Counted from the first letter of the stretch, positions 34,964 through 44,558 are shown. The stretch is DNA of 64,000 nt from Lachnospiraceae bacterium M18-1 (GCA_000403295.2 KE159610.1:167387-231386), one strand, 5' to 3'. A program made the numbers and translations. Notes: generated by a model not told the origin, from the sequence alone.

Positions 34964-35680
34964 TTATTTCCGTCCTTCTCTTATCTCAAAATCCTGCCCC
35001 GGCTTCCGGATCTCCATGATCCGATCCCTGTATTCCACCGTGTTTGTCTCTTTCTTAAGCCGTTCAAAGATTCCATAATCATTCCAGAAATGCATGGGAA
35101 ACACGCATTTGGTCCAGGTGTGGCGCATAAAGAAATCAAGTCCTTCTGCATACTGCCCTTCCAGTCTGGGATCTACAGGCACAAATGCCACATCAATCGT
35201 CTCACCATCGATTTTCTGAATCTCACGCTCATAGTTCCGGCGCATCATATTTACATAGTCATCGCCCTCTTCTTCCCAGTACCAGGCATTCAAATCTCCG
35301 GCATGGTAAAGGGAGACACCCTGGTATCGAATCAGGAAGGCCACGCCTTCATCCGTGGAGCGCAGAGTCTGGATCCGGCATCCATTTACATCCAACTCTT
35401 CTTCCGGTTTTACAAACCTTATCTTCTCTTCCTGGCCCCCGTGTTTCAATGCGTCCCTTTTGATATCTTTTGATAAAATATAACAAGTATGGGGCATCTT
35501 TTCCTCAAATTCAAATATTTTTCTCTGATAGTGGTCCTGGTGCGCATGGCTTGCGAAGATAAAAAGCTTCTTTCCCTGATCAAGCTCCGGAAGTTCCCCG
35601 CGATAATAATCAAACAGGAAATATGCATCCTCCAGCTCCACCAGGAAGCCGCTGTGTTCTATATATACTACTTTTATCAT
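34964..35680 (-). CDS. Metallo-beta-lactamase-fold hydrolase, UlaG-like
   Basis: About 238 residues. After the strand IKVVYIEHSGFLVEL comes the FASHAHQDHY motif (HxHxDH-type) near residue 43-52, LYHAGDLNAWYW with a metal-binding Asp, and MHFWNDY near the end. This subgroup resembles UlaG-like hydrolases of unknown substrate. ATG at 35680 is preferred, with AAGGAG about 11 bases upstream. The gene overlaps nothing and is followed 2 bp later by rnhA. Function beyond metal-dependent hydrolysis cannot be given. Confidence 0.85.
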   Translation of the reverse strand: MIKVVYIEHSGFLVELEDAYFLFDYYRGELPELDQGKKLFIFASHAHQDHYQRKIFEFEEKMPHTCYILSKDIKRDALKHGGQEEKIRFVKPEEELDVNGCRIQTLRSTDEGVAFLIRYQGVSLYHAGDLNAWYWEEEGDDYVNMMRRNYEREIQKIDGETIDVAFVPVDPRLEGQYAEGLDFFMRHTWTKCVFPMHFWNDYGIFERLKKETNTVEYRDRIMEIRKPGQDFEIREGRK

Positions 35681-35733
35681 ACGGTGAATCACTCCTTGTC
35701 TCAGCAACAAATAAAAATTTCCGCGGACAGTTC

Positions 35734-36195
35734 TTAAACATTCAGCATTTCCACCGCCCGCACCAGTTCCGGCAGGATATATTCGATCCCTTCCTTTGCC
35801 AGCTTCGCGCTGTCCGGAAGATTTACCATAACCGTTCGATTGCGTATGCCGGCGGCCGACCGGTCCAGTACGATTTTTTTTGAATATCGGATATTATATG
35901 CCCGGATGGCCTCCGGAATCCCCGGAAGCAGGCGCTCCGCCGCATCTGTCAGAGCATCCGGCGCACAGTTTTTTTTGAGAACGCCGCTGGATCCCACCGT
36001 CAGGATCAGCTGCACCGCACCGGTATCCGCCAGCTGCCTTAATACCGCTTCCACAACAGTTTTATCCTCCGGCAGCACCCCTGCCTTGACATCAAATCCC
36101 ACCTGCTCCACGATACGCTTCACTGCCGTTCCTGCCGCACTTTCCTGCTTCGCCTTATATGCCCTTGTACTGACCGTAAATACCGCTGCCTTCAT
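35734..36195 (-). CDS. MogA/MoaB-family molybdopterin-binding-fold protein (divergent)
   Basis: A 153-residue protein matching the MogA/MoaB fold along its length: KAAVFTVSTRAYKAK at the start, an ILTVGSSGV segment near residue 65 and PGIPEAIRAYN near 91, then AGIRNRTVMVNLPDS near 115. In functional MogA the middle motif is TTGGTG followed by xRDxTPEA; here it is TVGSSG followed by KKNCAPDA, so the molybdopterin-binding site is altered. It could adenylate molybdopterin in a modified way or do something else. No other molybdenum cofactor gene is in the window. Confidence 0.78.
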   Translation of the reverse strand: MKAAVFTVSTRAYKAKQESAAGTAVKRIVEQVGFDVKAGVLPEDKTVVEAVLRQLADTGAVQLILTVGSSGVLKKNCAPDALTDAAERLLPGIPEAIRAYNIRYSKKIVLDRSAAGIRNRTVMVNLPDSAKLAKEGIEYILPELVRAVEMLNV

Positions 36196-36244
36196 GATAC
36201 CAGTCCTCTTTCATATACTGTCCAGTGCAACAAATGATACCTTA

Positions 36245-36302
36245 AAAAAGGCCGAATAGCCATAATGGCTGCCCTTCGGGTTACCTTATCAGGCTATTTT
36301 TA
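36245..36302 (-). terminator. Terminator after the amidohydrolase gene
   Basis: On the minus strand AATAGCC pairs with GGCTATT, with an inner TAACCC-GAA-GGGCAG-like hairpin, followed by TTTTTT. It lies 22 bp past the stop and upstream of the MogA-like gene. Confidence 0.75.
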
Positions 36303-36323
36303 TTATTCGTTGTACTTGGTCTT

Positions 36324-37601
36324 TTACATTGCGAATATCTTCTCCGCATATTCGTTGGCTTTTGCAAAAATTTCTTCTTTGGAGGAATCCAGATAAAATT
36401 CTCCGTCCTGATACAGCACCTTCCCGCCGATCATCGTCATCTTCACGTTCGACTTGCTCCCGCTGTACACCAGGTTTTTATCCAGGCTGTGGATAGGCTG
36501 CATATTGGGCTGGTTCAGGTCAATCAGGATCAGATCCGCCTTTTTGCCTGGCGCAATGCTGTCGCACTCCGGCAGACCGCAGGCATAAGCCCCGTTGACA
36601 GCCGCCATCTTCAATACTTCCCTTGCCGGAACCGCCTCCGGGTCATCGCAGACAGCCTTCTGCAGCCCGGTCACCAAAAACATCTCCCGGAACATGTCCA
36701 GACAGTTGTTGCTGGCCGCCCCGTCTGTTCCGATAGCTACCGGGATCCCCATCTCCAGGTACCGCTTGATGGGTGCGATTCCGCTTGCCAGCTTCAGATT
36801 AGAAGCCGGATTGGTGACTACATAAATCCCCCGTTTTTTGATGATCTCAAAATCCGTCTCATCCATGTGTACGCAGTGAAACAGCGTGCCACCGTATTGG
36901 AACAGCCCCAGAGAATCCATATACGCAACCGGCGACATACCTGACCGCTCCCGGCACTCCTCCACTTCCTTACGAGTCTCCGAACAGTGCACAGATACCG
37001 GAGCCTGATACCGTTCTACCAGTGCCGCGACTCCTTCCATCAACTCCCTGCTGGTGGTGTACTCCGCATGGAAACCGATCCTATGGCTGATCTGACGTGT
37101 CGGGTCGATGTTCAGTCTCAGATAGTCCTTTTCCACCTGATCCACAGTTCCGCCGAAATTGTTGATGCTGTCGCAGAACACATACCGGAACCCGGTATCC
37201 TTTGCTGCCCGCGCTCCGTCGTCCACGTAAAAATACATATCGTATGCCGTCGTGATCCCGCTGGTCAGATATTCCATGAATGCCAGCTTGGTAAACCAGT
37301 AGAGGCTTTCCCCTGTGAGCTTCCCTTCTGCCGGAAATACCTTGTTAAACAGCCATTCATCCAGCTTCAGATCATCCGCGTGGGAACGCAGGAAAGTCAT
37401 GGCCGAATGGGTATGGGCGTTTTTGAAGCCCGGCATCAAAAGATTCCCCTGTCCGTCAATCTCCTTGTCCCAGGCCTTCTGATCCTCCCGCTTGGGCCCC
37501 GCATAGGTGATCGTATCATCCTGAATCCATACCTCTCCCTGAAAGATATCTTTCCCTTCTTCCATGGTCAGTATTCTTACATTATAAATTCTTGTGTTCA
37601 T
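36324..37601 (-). CDS. 5-methylthioadenosine/S-adenosylhomocysteine deaminase-type amidohydrolase
   Basis: A 425-residue amidohydrolase of the MtaD/TrzF group. Metal ligands appear in NAHTHSAM near residue 62-69, IGFHAEYT, SVHCSETRKEV near 200 and AIGTDGAASNNCLDMF near 290. N-terminal and C-terminal segments form the small composite beta domain. Such enzymes deaminate the adenine of methylthioadenosine, S-adenosylhomocysteine or adenosine to the inosine form. The gene for a trimeric PNP is 21 bp upstream on the same strand, so the pair may channel methylthio-nucleosides or adenosine into purine salvage. Related guanine- or cytosine-acting deaminases cannot be excluded. Confidence 0.87.
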   Translation of the reverse strand: MNTRIYNVRILTMEEGKDIFQGEVWIQDDTITYAGPKREDQKAWDKEIDGQGNLLMPGFKNAHTHSAMTFLRSHADDLKLDEWLFNKVFPAEGKLTGESLYWFTKLAFMEYLTSGITTAYDMYFYVDDGARAAKDTGFRYVFCDSINNFGGTVDQVEKDYLRLNIDPTRQISHRIGFHAEYTTSRELMEGVAALVERYQAPVSVHCSETRKEVEECRERSGMSPVAYMDSLGLFQYGGTLFHCVHMDETDFEIIKKRGIYVVTNPASNLKLASGIAPIKRYLEMGIPVAIGTDGAASNNCLDMFREMFLVTGLQKAVCDDPEAVPAREVLKMAAVNGAYACGLPECDSIAPGKKADLILIDLNQPNMQPIHSLDKNLVYSGSKSNVKMTMIGGKVLYQDGEFYLDSSKEEIFAKANEYAEKIFAM

Positions 37602-37622
37602 GAATTTACTTTTTCCTCACTT

Positions 37623-38444
37623 TCACAGCTTTCTAATAATCTGGGTCACCAGACGTTCAAAATCCTTTGCTCGTTTATCAGCTGCAATCTGCACATCCTC
37701 ATGCTTTAATTTCTCCTTGGAGATTCCGCTTGCCATATTGGATACACAGGAAATACCGCACACCCGGATGTCCGCATGCCGGGCCGCCAGTGCTTCTCCT
37801 GCCGTGCTCATCCCCACCGCATCCGCGCCCAGAGCCGCAAACATGCGGATCTCGGCCGGGCTTTCATAATTCGGCCCGGAAGTCTGTACATAGACCCCCT
37901 CCTGAATCGGGATTCCCTCTTCCGCGGAAGTCTTCCGGATCAGTTCCTGAAGCTCCAGGTCATAGATATTGGTCATATCCGTAAACCGAAGCCCCAGCTC
38001 CGAGACATTTTCCCCAATCAGCGGAGAAGGAACAAAATTGGATATCTGATCCGTGATCATCATAAAATCTCCCACCTGGAAATTCCGGTTGATCCCGCCA
38101 GATGCATTCGTCAAAAACAGCACTTCAATTCCCAGAAGCTTCATCACCCGGATCGGCAGTACCACCTCCTGGGGCGTATACCCTTCGTAAAAATGAACCC
38201 GTCCCTTCATCACTACTGCCGGCACATCGCCGATAAATCCAAACAGGAACCTCCCGTCATGGCCTGCCACCGTGGAGACCGGAAAATCCGGAATATCCCC
38301 GTAAGGGATCTCACACTCCACCTTCATATTTCTGGCGTAATTGCCCAGCCCGGACCCCAGGATCAGACCAACTCTTGGCTGAAAATCCGTGACCGTCCTG
38401 CAATATTCATAACATGCTTTTACCTTTTCATATTGTCTGCTCAT
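37623..38444 (-). CDS. punA: Purine-nucleoside phosphorylase, trimeric PunA type
   Basis: About 273 residues, the length of trimeric PNP. Phosphate-binding LGSGLG is near residue 29-34, GRVHFYEGY near 80, NASGGIN near 110, and the purine-site Glu-Asn region (TSGPNYESPAEIRMF and GMSTAGEALAARH) near 185-215. It phosphorolyses guanosine, inosine and deoxy forms. AAAGGGG lies 8 bases before the ATG at 38444; the frame stays open to 38477 over the end of the upstream por gene. This makes a second PNP in the window beside DeoD, with different fold and specificity. Confidence 0.93.
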   Translation of the reverse strand: MSRQYEKVKACYEYCRTVTDFQPRVGLILGSGLGNYARNMKVECEIPYGDIPDFPVSTVAGHDGRFLFGFIGDVPAVVMKGRVHFYEGYTPQEVVLPIRVMKLLGIEVLFLTNASGGINRNFQVGDFMMITDQISNFVPSPLIGENVSELGLRFTDMTNIYDLELQELIRKTSAEEGIPIQEGVYVQTSGPNYESPAEIRMFAALGADAVGMSTAGEALAARHADIRVCGISCVSNMASGISKEKLKHEDVQIAADKRAKDFERLVTQIIRKL

Positions 38445-38461
38445 CTCTGCTGCCCCTTTCA

Positions 38462-39397
38462 TCATCCTCTGGAACATTTGAATACCAGCTCATCCCATCT
38501 CCGGTCTACTTCCTTCTGAAATTCCCCGATCAGATACTCATTCTCTTTCTTAAACAGATGCTTAAACCGCCCCTGCTTTACCAGGAAGTCTTCGATCGGG
38601 AGCTTTTTCTTAGGCTCATAATTGAGAATCCATTTCCCTTCCACCACCTCAAACAGCGGCCAATAACAGGTCTCCACTCCAAGCCTGCAGATTTCCATGA
38701 TATCCGGCGTATTGTACCTCCATCCACGGGGACAGGGCGCCATAATATTTAAGAATGCCGCTCCCGGTGTATAGATTGCCTTCTCCGACTTGATATGAAG
38801 GTCCTTAAAGTTCTGTACAAATGTGGTCTGTGCCACATAGGGGATGTCATGGCTTGCGATGATCGCTGCAAGATCCTTCCGGTTCTGGGGCTTTCCATTG
38901 CTCTTCGTGCCTACCGGGGTTGTGGTCGTATCCGCATACATGGGAGTCGCGGAGGAACGCTGGATCCCGGTGTTCATATATGCGCCGTTGTCATAGCACA
39001 CATACACCATGTCGTGATTCCGTTCCATGGCACCGGACAATGACTGGAAACCAATGTCATAGGTTCCGCCGTCCCCTCCGAAGGTGATAAATTTATACGT
39101 CGCATCCAGCTTCCCTTTTCTCTTCAATGCCTTATAAGCGCCTTCCACGCCGCTTAAGGTTGCCCCTGCATTCTCAAAGGCATTGTGGATGTAGCTGTCT
39201 TCCCATGCCGTATAAGGATAAGTAAACGTGGATACCTCCAGACAGCCGGTGGCATTGCCGATGACGGCCTTATCCCCTTCGCGGAGCCCCCGCAGGACAT
39301 TCCGCACCGCGATGGTCCCGCCGCATCCCGCGCACATCCGGTGTCCGGGAGCCAGACGTTCCGGCTTGTTCATGGTTTCTTTAAAATTGTAGCTCAT
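38462..39397 (-). CDS. porB: 2-oxoacid:ferredoxin oxidoreductase, beta subunit (PorB-like)
   Basis: A 311-residue thiamine-diphosphate subunit. The N-terminal GHRMCAGCGGTIAVRN holds iron-sulfur Cys residues and ITFGGDGGTYDIGFQSLSG near 112 is the TPP-Mg motif, followed by the CYDNGAYMNTGIQRS segment. A further Cys in APCPRGW is the fourth cluster ligand. With the A, D and G subunits it oxidises pyruvate with CoA to acetyl-CoA, CO2 and reduced ferredoxin, a core anaerobic step. A branched-chain oxoacid substrate is possible but less likely beside glycolytic genes. Confidence 0.92.
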   Translation of the reverse strand: MSYNFKETMNKPERLAPGHRMCAGCGGTIAVRNVLRGLREGDKAVIGNATGCLEVSTFTYPYTAWEDSYIHNAFENAGATLSGVEGAYKALKRKGKLDATYKFITFGGDGGTYDIGFQSLSGAMERNHDMVYVCYDNGAYMNTGIQRSSATPMYADTTTTPVGTKSNGKPQNRKDLAAIIASHDIPYVAQTTFVQNFKDLHIKSEKAIYTPGAAFLNIMAPCPRGWRYNTPDIMEICRLGVETCYWPLFEVVEGKWILNYEPKKKLPIEDFLVKQGRFKHLFKKENEYLIGEFQKEVDRRWDELVFKCSRG

Positions 39398-39409
39398 ATT
39401 CTGTCCCCC

Positions 39410-40591
39410 CTATTCTCGAATCCCAAGATAGCGGTAGGTTTCCCCTGCATCGCCGTCTTCTGCAATCTGTTTCAGGGCCGCAAAAATATGTTCCATATCT
39501 TCCACACGCACGTCCCGTCCGCCAAGTCCGTAGATATAATTCACTGCCAGCGCCTGGGAGCGTGCACGGAATAATGCCGCCATCACGTCCGCGCCCAGAG
39601 GTCCTCCCTGATTCGTGTAGCCTTCGGCCCGGTCCATGACCGCAACAGCCTTTACCTTTGACAGTGCTTCTGCAATCTCCTCTGCCGGGAAGGGACGGTA
39701 CATCCGAAGCTTCACCAGGCCTACCTTTTCACCCTTTGCACGCAGCTGGTCAACAGCATCTTTGGTGGTGCCTGCCGCGGATCCGATCATCACAACGGCC
39801 AGTTCCGCATCTTCCATGCAATATTCTTCAAACAGTCCGTATTCCCTGCCTGACAATGCGGCAAATTCTTTCGCCACCTCCAAGACCACCCGGCTCACAT
39901 GCTTCATGCCCTCCGCCTGGTTCCGTTTTGCTTCCATATAATAATCTGTGATAGAATAAGGTCCTACTGCCATTGGGCAGTCCGGATTAAGCAGATAATT
40001 TTCCGGTTCATATTCGCCCACAAAGCTTCGGACGTCCTCATCCTCCAAAAGCTCCATATTTTCCACCGCATGACTGGTAATGAATCCGTCCTGGCAGATC
40101 ATGATAGGCAGCCTGACATCCGGATGCTCGGAAATCCGGTATGCCTGAACCATATTGTCATAAGCCTCCTGGTTATTCTCTGCATAAAGCTGAATCCAGC
40201 CTGAATCCCGCGCGCCCATGCTGTCCGAATGGTCGCAGTTGATATTGATCGGACCTGACAGCGCCCGGTTCACCAGCGCCAGGGCCAGGGGCAGACGGTT
40301 GGATGCCGCAATATATAATTCCTCCCACATATAGGCCAGTCCGCAGGACGATGTGGCGGTCAGGCTCCTCGCTCCTGCCGCAGATGCCCCGATGGCCGCA
40401 CTCATGGAGCTGTGCTCGCTCTCCACCGGAATAAACTCCGTATCCACCTGTCCATTTGCCGCAAAGGAAGCAAAATACTGAGGAATCTCTGTGGACGGTG
40501 TGATGGGAAATGCCGGAAATACATCCGGATTGATCTGGCGCAGTGCGATCGCAACTGCCTCATTTCCTGATAAACGGTCTCTCTTTGCCAT
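39410..40591 (-). CDS. porA: 2-oxoacid:ferredoxin oxidoreductase, alpha subunit (PorA-like)
   Basis: About 393 residues. The N-terminal domain I (LSGNEAVAIALRQINPDVFPAFPITPSTEIPQ) contains the oxoacid-contacting Thr region. VESEHSSMSAAIGASAAGAR follows near residue 48, and domain II lies at the C-terminal end (AELAVVMIGSAAGTTKDAVDQLRAKGEKVGLVKLRMYRPFP). This matches the alpha chain of four-subunit pyruvate ferredoxin oxidoreductases. The ATG at 40591 has GGGGTGG 6 bases upstream and lies 1 bp after the delta subunit stop. Confidence 0.93.
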   Translation of the reverse strand: MAKRDRLSGNEAVAIALRQINPDVFPAFPITPSTEIPQYFASFAANGQVDTEFIPVESEHSSMSAAIGASAAGARSLTATSSCGLAYMWEELYIAASNRLPLALALVNRALSGPININCDHSDSMGARDSGWIQLYAENNQEAYDNMVQAYRISEHPDVRLPIMICQDGFITSHAVENMELLEDEDVRSFVGEYEPENYLLNPDCPMAVGPYSITDYYMEAKRNQAEGMKHVSRVVLEVAKEFAALSGREYGLFEEYCMEDAELAVVMIGSAAGTTKDAVDQLRAKGEKVGLVKLRMYRPFPAEEIAEALSKVKAVAVMDRAEGYTNQGGPLGADVMAALFRARSQALAVNYIYGLGGRDVRVEDMEHIFAALKQIAEDGDAGETYRYLGIRE

Positions 40592-40592
40592 G

Positions 40593-40895
40593 TTATTCCA
40601 CCCCTTCCATCGTGATCGCACCGAAAGGACATGCTTTCACACAGATTCCGCAGCCCTTGCAGTGCTCATAATCAAATGCCCCCCGCTTATAATCCGCAAC
40701 CGGGATGCAACTGTCCGGACAGACCGGGACACACAGCAGACATTGTTTGCATTTTTCCTGGATAAAATCCGGCTTGTCCGTAGACCACTCACCGGTATTG
40801 AACTCTCTGGATGTGCCGGCTCCTGCGATGACCATCCCTTCCGTCAGGTCCTTCCATCCTGCTTTCACGCCTAATTTACTGATATCTGCCGCCAT
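40593..40895 (-). CDS. porD: 2-oxoacid:ferredoxin oxidoreductase, delta (ferredoxin) subunit
   Basis: A 100-residue polyferredoxin subunit. Two [4Fe-4S] motifs, CKQCLLCVPVCP near residue 49-60 and CKGCGICVKACP near 79-90, pass electrons from the TPP site to external ferredoxin. It lies between the gamma gene (stop and start abut) and the alpha gene. Confidence 0.95.
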   Translation of the reverse strand: MAADISKLGVKAGWKDLTEGMVIAGAGTSREFNTGEWSTDKPDFIQEKCKQCLLCVPVCPDSCIPVADYKRGAFDYEHCKGCGICVKACPFGAITMEGVE

Positions 40896-41468
40896 CTACC
40901 GCACCTCCTGCAATGCCATCTTCAACGCCGCCATGTTGCCCTCGATCACTTCAGGCTTACCTGCAAATTTGTGGGAAAAGGATGCCTTCATCTCTTTCAG
41001 AAAGATCTCCTCCTCCATGATCCCCGCCACCTTCACAATGGCCGCCAGCATGGGCGTATTGGGAAAATATCTTCCCATCGTCGCCATGGATACCTTGTGG
41101 GCGTCAATAATATAAACTTCCCCTTCGTATCCTTTCAGGTGGGGAATGATCTCTTCTTTTGAACGCTGGGTATTCACCAGGATCGCACCCTCCTTTTTCA
41201 GGCCTGCGGTAACATCCACAGCCTCCAGAAGAGATTCATCTACAACAACCACATACTGTGGGTCATAGATATTGGAGTGTACCCGGATCACCTCGTCGCT
41301 GATCCGGTTATATGCGGTAATTGGAGCGCCCATCCGCTCCGGGCCGTATTCTGGAAATCCCTGGACATACTTTCCTGTCTGGAATGCAACATCCGCCAGC
41401 AAAAGCGCCGCTGTCTTGGCACCCTGGCCGCCCCGGCCGTGCCATCTGATCTCTGTCAGGTTCCTCAT
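40896..41468 (-). CDS. porG: 2-oxoacid:ferredoxin oxidoreductase, gamma subunit
   Basis: About 190 residues, the usual size for PorG. Typical text is TEIRWHGRGGQGAKTAALLLADVAF at the start and QGFPEYGPERMGAPITAY near residue 36-53, the CoA-binding region. It is the first gene of porGDAB. I place the start at 41468, with AAGGAAGG upstream; the frame is open to 41570 but that part contains hairpins and no ribosome site. It follows gpmI, so pyruvate production and oxidation genes are adjacent. Confidence 0.93.
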   Translation of the reverse strand: MRNLTEIRWHGRGGQGAKTAALLLADVAFQTGKYVQGFPEYGPERMGAPITAYNRISDEVIRVHSNIYDPQYVVVVDESLLEAVDVTAGLKKEGAILVNTQRSKEEIIPHLKGYEGEVYIIDAHKVSMATMGRYFPNTPMLAAIVKVAGIMEEEIFLKEMKASFSHKFAGKPEVIEGNMAALKMALQEVR

Positions 41469-41541
41469 GTTCTTTCTTCCTTTCCTTTGTATTGCACTCC
41501 GCCTGTCTGGAGTCAAAGAATCCGCAGCCGGCTTATATACA

Positions 41542-41577
41542 ACTGGCAGTGTCTTCAACATCCAAAGCACTGCCAGT
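41542..41577. promoter_or_regulatory. Hairpin in the porG leader
   Basis: actggcagtg pairs exactly with cactgccagt around a 16-base loop. It lies 74 bases before the porG ATG. It may be a 5'-UTR structure or attenuator; no T-run follows on the minus strand. Confidence 0.5.
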
Positions 41578-41606
41578 ATTTCATCTCATAAGCAGCAGAA
41601 AGACTG

Positions 41607-41631
41607 TGAAAAGCAGACATTCTGCTTTTCA
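41607..41631 (-). terminator. Hairpin after gpmI
   Basis: TGAAAAGCAGA pairs exactly with TCTGCTTTTCA around a 3-base loop, 45 bp past the gpmI stop. The following CAGTCTTTCT is only partly T-rich, so termination may be partial. Confidence 0.6.
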
Positions 41632-41675
41632 GCCTTAACAACCGTGTACAAGTGACAATTCGCTGCTTCCTGTCG

Positions 41676-43214
41676 CTATTTTGTTAAAAGTGACTTTCCT
41701 GTCATCTCAGCCGGCTGTTCCAGTCCCATCAGCTCGATCAGAGTCGGAGCGATATCTGCCAGGCATCCTCCCTCCCGGAGCTTATAACCCGGGTCTGCAT
41801 TGACCAGGATAAAAGGAACTGGGTTGGTCGTATGTGCGGTAAAGGGTTCTCCGTTTTCCTCGTCGATCAGCTGCTCCGCATTGCCGTGATCCGCACAGAT
41901 AAACATCTGTCCGCCTACTTCCTTCACTGCGTCCACCGCTCTGCCCACGCATTCGTCCACCGCCTCGATGGCCTGGATCGCCGCTGCTTCCACGCCGGTA
42001 TGTCCCACCATATCCGGATTGGCAAAATTGATGATGATCACGTCATATTTTCCAGACTTGACAGCATCCACCAGTTTGCCGCATACCTCAAATGCACTCA
42101 TCTCCGGCTTCAGGTCATAGGTCGCAACCTTCGGAGATTTTACAAGGATCCGATCCTCGCCTTCATTGGGCTCTTCCACGCCGCCGTTGAAGAAGAAGGT
42201 TACATGAGCGTACTTTTCTGTCTCTGCGATACGTGCCTGCTTCAGGCCGTTCTTTGCAAGGAACTGCCCAAACGTATTGGTGATCTCTTCCTTTGCAAAA
42301 GCAACCAGCTTGTTCTCGATCGTTACATCGTATTCCGTAAAGCATACGTAGGTCGTCTTGATACGCGGGCCTCTGTCAAAGCCGCCGAAATTGTCATCGC
42401 AGAAGGTCCTTGTGATTTCTCTCGCACGATCAGGGCGGAAATTGTAAAATATGATGGAGTCATGATCCTGGATCGTAGCCACCGGAGCGCCGTTCTTCAT
42501 CACAACGGTAGGAAGCACAAATTCATCTGTCGCGTCCGCGTCGTAGGATGCCTGAATCCCTGCCGGTCCGGACTCCGCGTTCTCTCCAATGCCTTTTACC
42601 AGCGCGTTGTAAGCTTTTTCCACACGCTCCCAGCGGTTGTCCCGGTCCATAGCGTAATAACGTCCCATCACGCTTGCAACCTGGCCAACACCGATTTCCT
42701 TCATCTTTTCTTCCAACTGTTCTACATATTCCTTGCCGGATGCCGGAGGCGTATCACGTCCGTCCAGGAAGCAGTGTACATATACCTTCTGGATGCCCTG
42801 CCTTTTTGCCAGTTCCAGCAGTCCGTAAATGTGTTCGTTGTGGCTGTGCACGCCTCCGTCGGACACCAGCCCGAACATATGCAGCGCGGAGTCATGTGCC
42901 TTAACATTTTCGCAGGCAGCCAGAAGAGCCTTGTTCTCGAAAAAGTCTCCGTCCTGGATTGCCTTTGTGATCTTGGTCAGATCCTGATATACGATCCTGC
43001 CCGCGCCCATATTCAGGTGTCCGACCTCGGAATTGCCCATCTGGCCGTCCGGAAGCCCGACTGCAAGGCCGCTTGCATTTCCCTTGACAAAAGGATACTC
43101 GGCCATCAGCTTGTCCATGACCGGGGTCTTTCCCTGCGCAACGGCATTTCCTGTTGTATTGTCATTTAGTCCATAACCATCAAGAATCATTAAAACAGTT
43201 GGTTTTTTGCTCAT
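41676..43214 (-). CDS. gpmI: 2,3-bisphosphoglycerate-independent phosphoglycerate mutase
   Basis: About 512 residues, the expected length. The N-terminal [10 protein letters not shown] with a metal-binding Asp, [14 protein letters not shown] near residue 60-74 with the phospho-Ser, [12 protein letters not shown] near 187 and the late CADHGNAEQ near 440 are diagnostic. It interconverts 3- and 2-phosphoglycerate and needs manganese. GGAG lies 7 bases before the ATG at 43214. It is the last of the glycolytic genes on this strand and precedes porGDAB. Confidence 0.97.
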   Translation of the reverse strand: MSKKPTVLMILDGYGLNDNTTGNAVAQGKTPVMDKLMAEYPFVKGNASGLAVGLPDGQMGNSEVGHLNMGAGRIVYQDLTKITKAIQDGDFFENKALLAACENVKAHDSALHMFGLVSDGGVHSHNEHIYGLLELAKRQGIQKVYVHCFLDGRDTPPASGKEYVEQLEEKMKEIGVGQVASVMGRYYAMDRDNRWERVEKAYNALVKGIGENAESGPAGIQASYDADATDEFVLPTVVMKNGAPVATIQDHDSIIFYNFRPDRAREITRTFCDDNFGGFDRGPRIKTTYVCFTEYDVTIENKLVAFAKEEITNTFGQFLAKNGLKQARIAETEKYAHVTFFFNGGVEEPNEGEDRILVKSPKVATYDLKPEMSAFEVCGKLVDAVKSGKYDVIIINFANPDMVGHTGVEAAAIQAIEAVDECVGRAVDAVKEVGGQMFICADHGNAEQLIDEENGEPFTAHTTNPVPFILVNADPGYKLREGGCLADIAPTLIELMGLEQPAEMTGKSLLTK

Positions 43215-43341
43215 TCTCTTTCTCCTTTTAAACACTGAAATTATAACAGTTTTGTCACCTAAAAGTCCAGTATCTATTGTACATGCTTTTTCCGTTTTTT
43301 GCAAATCATTTTAATCGTTCCAGAATATTTTTGTAATATTT

Positions 43342-43463
43342 CGGTTACTGTTCACACGGCGTCGTGCACTCTGCTGCAAGGCGTCCGGCCAATAAAGTAA
43401 CATTTGTCATAATATCCAGCCCCTCGCCGAAGGCGACTTAAAATGGGCTGGATACGGTTACTG
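43342..43463. repeat. Hairpin element flanked by 9-bp direct repeats
   Basis: The sequence cggttactg occurs at 43342-43350 and 43455-43463. Between them is a 10-bp perfect stem (tatccagccc 43413-43422 with gggctggata 43445-43454) that encloses a smaller tcgcc-gaa-ggcga hairpin. It fits a small inserted element or a structured leader for gpmI. The rest of 43215-43513 shows no gene. Confidence 0.45.
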
Positions 43464-43513
43464 GAGCACCTGTCAATTCAGAAATAGACAGACCAGAATT
43501 TATTTTGATGAAG

Positions 43514-43570
43514 AAAAAATCCCCCCGTTTCTATTCATATATTATATGCTGCAAAACGGGAGGATTTATT
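43514..43570 (-). terminator. Terminator after tpiA
   Basis: On the minus strand AAATCCTCCCGTTT pairs with AAACGGGGGGATTT (one mismatch) across a 26-base loop, followed by a T-run. It separates tpiA from gpmI, so gpmI must have its own promoter or rely on read-through. Confidence 0.85.
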
Positions 43571-43661
43571 TTTTATCTTTTATGAAACAGCCCGATGTCC
43601 ATAACGGGATGCCCTTCGTAAATCATTCATTACATAATTAGACTGAAAATCTTTCGTATAT

Positions 43662-44411
43662 TTATTTATAATTCACGATCTTACCGAAGTCAGCCTTCAA
43701 AGAAGCTCCGCCTACCAGGCCGCCGTCGATATCTGCCTGTGCAAACAGATCCGCTGCTGTTGCAGCATTTACAGATCCGCCATACTGGATGCGGATTGCT
43801 TCTGCAGTCGCATCATCATATACTTCTGCGATGCACGCACGGATTCCTGCGCAGACTTCCTGTGCCTGCTCGGTAGTAGCGGTCTTTCCGGTTCCGATCG
43901 CCCAAATCGGCTCATAAGCGATCACCGCGGTCTTTGCCTGATCAGCGGTCACGTTCTGGAATCCAACCTTTACCTGCTGGCGGATGAAGTCCATAGTCAC
44001 ACCCTGCTCTCTCTGCTCTAAGCTCTCGCCGCAGCACATAATCGGTGTAATACCGTGCTCAAACGCCTTAAGCACCTTCTTGTTCACGTCCTCATTGGTC
44101 TCGCCGAAGTATTCTCTTCTCTCAGAATGTCCGAGAACTACATACTTCACACCTGCATCAACCAGCATATTCGGGGAAATCTCTCCGGTATATGCTCCGC
44201 TTTCCTCGAAGTACATATTTTCTGCGCCCACCTGGATATTGGTGCCCTTTGCAGCTTCCACGACCGGAACGATGTCAATTGCCGGTACACAGAATACAAC
44301 GTCAACTTCTTCATTTGCAACCAACGGCTTCAGTTCTTCTACCAGAGCAACAGCCTCGCTTGGTGTTTTGTTCATTTTCCAATTGCCTGCAATAATTTTC
44401 TTTCTTGCCAT
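43662..44411 (-). CDS. tpiA: Triosephosphate isomerase
   Basis: A 249-residue protein, the usual length. The catalytic residues are in IAGNWKMNK (Lys13), [11 protein letters not shown] (His96-region) and [15 protein letters not shown] (Glu168-region and flexible loop), with IQYGGSVN as phosphate-binding loop. It interconverts dihydroxyacetone phosphate and glyceraldehyde-3-phosphate. It lies 147 bp after pgk; the gap contains a short hairpin (tctccg with cggaga near 44490) without a T-run. Confidence 0.98.
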   Translation of the reverse strand: MARKKIIAGNWKMNKTPSEAVALVEELKPLVANEEVDVVFCVPAIDIVPVVEAAKGTNIQVGAENMYFEESGAYTGEISPNMLVDAGVKYVVLGHSERREYFGETNEDVNKKVLKAFEHGITPIMCCGESLEQREQGVTMDFIRQQVKVGFQNVTADQAKTAVIAYEPIWAIGTGKTATTEQAQEVCAGIRACIAEVYDDATAEAIRIQYGGSVNAATAADLFAQADIDGGLVGGASLKADFGKIVNYK

Positions 44412-44558
44412 GATATGGTCTCCTTATTTTTTGTATATAAATTCTATCTTAAAGTCCAATGCATCTTTTTGGTACGGAATGTTCTCCGCACTTCGTTCGG
44501 AGAGCTAAGTAAACTCTAAACTCAGCCAGACACTAACGCGCCTGGTATTTCTGGGTAT

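Noticed and set aside
41832..43169. Plus-strand open frame of 445 codons opposite gpmI
   Set aside because: A shadow frame over a fully recognised phosphoglycerate mutase; no family features.
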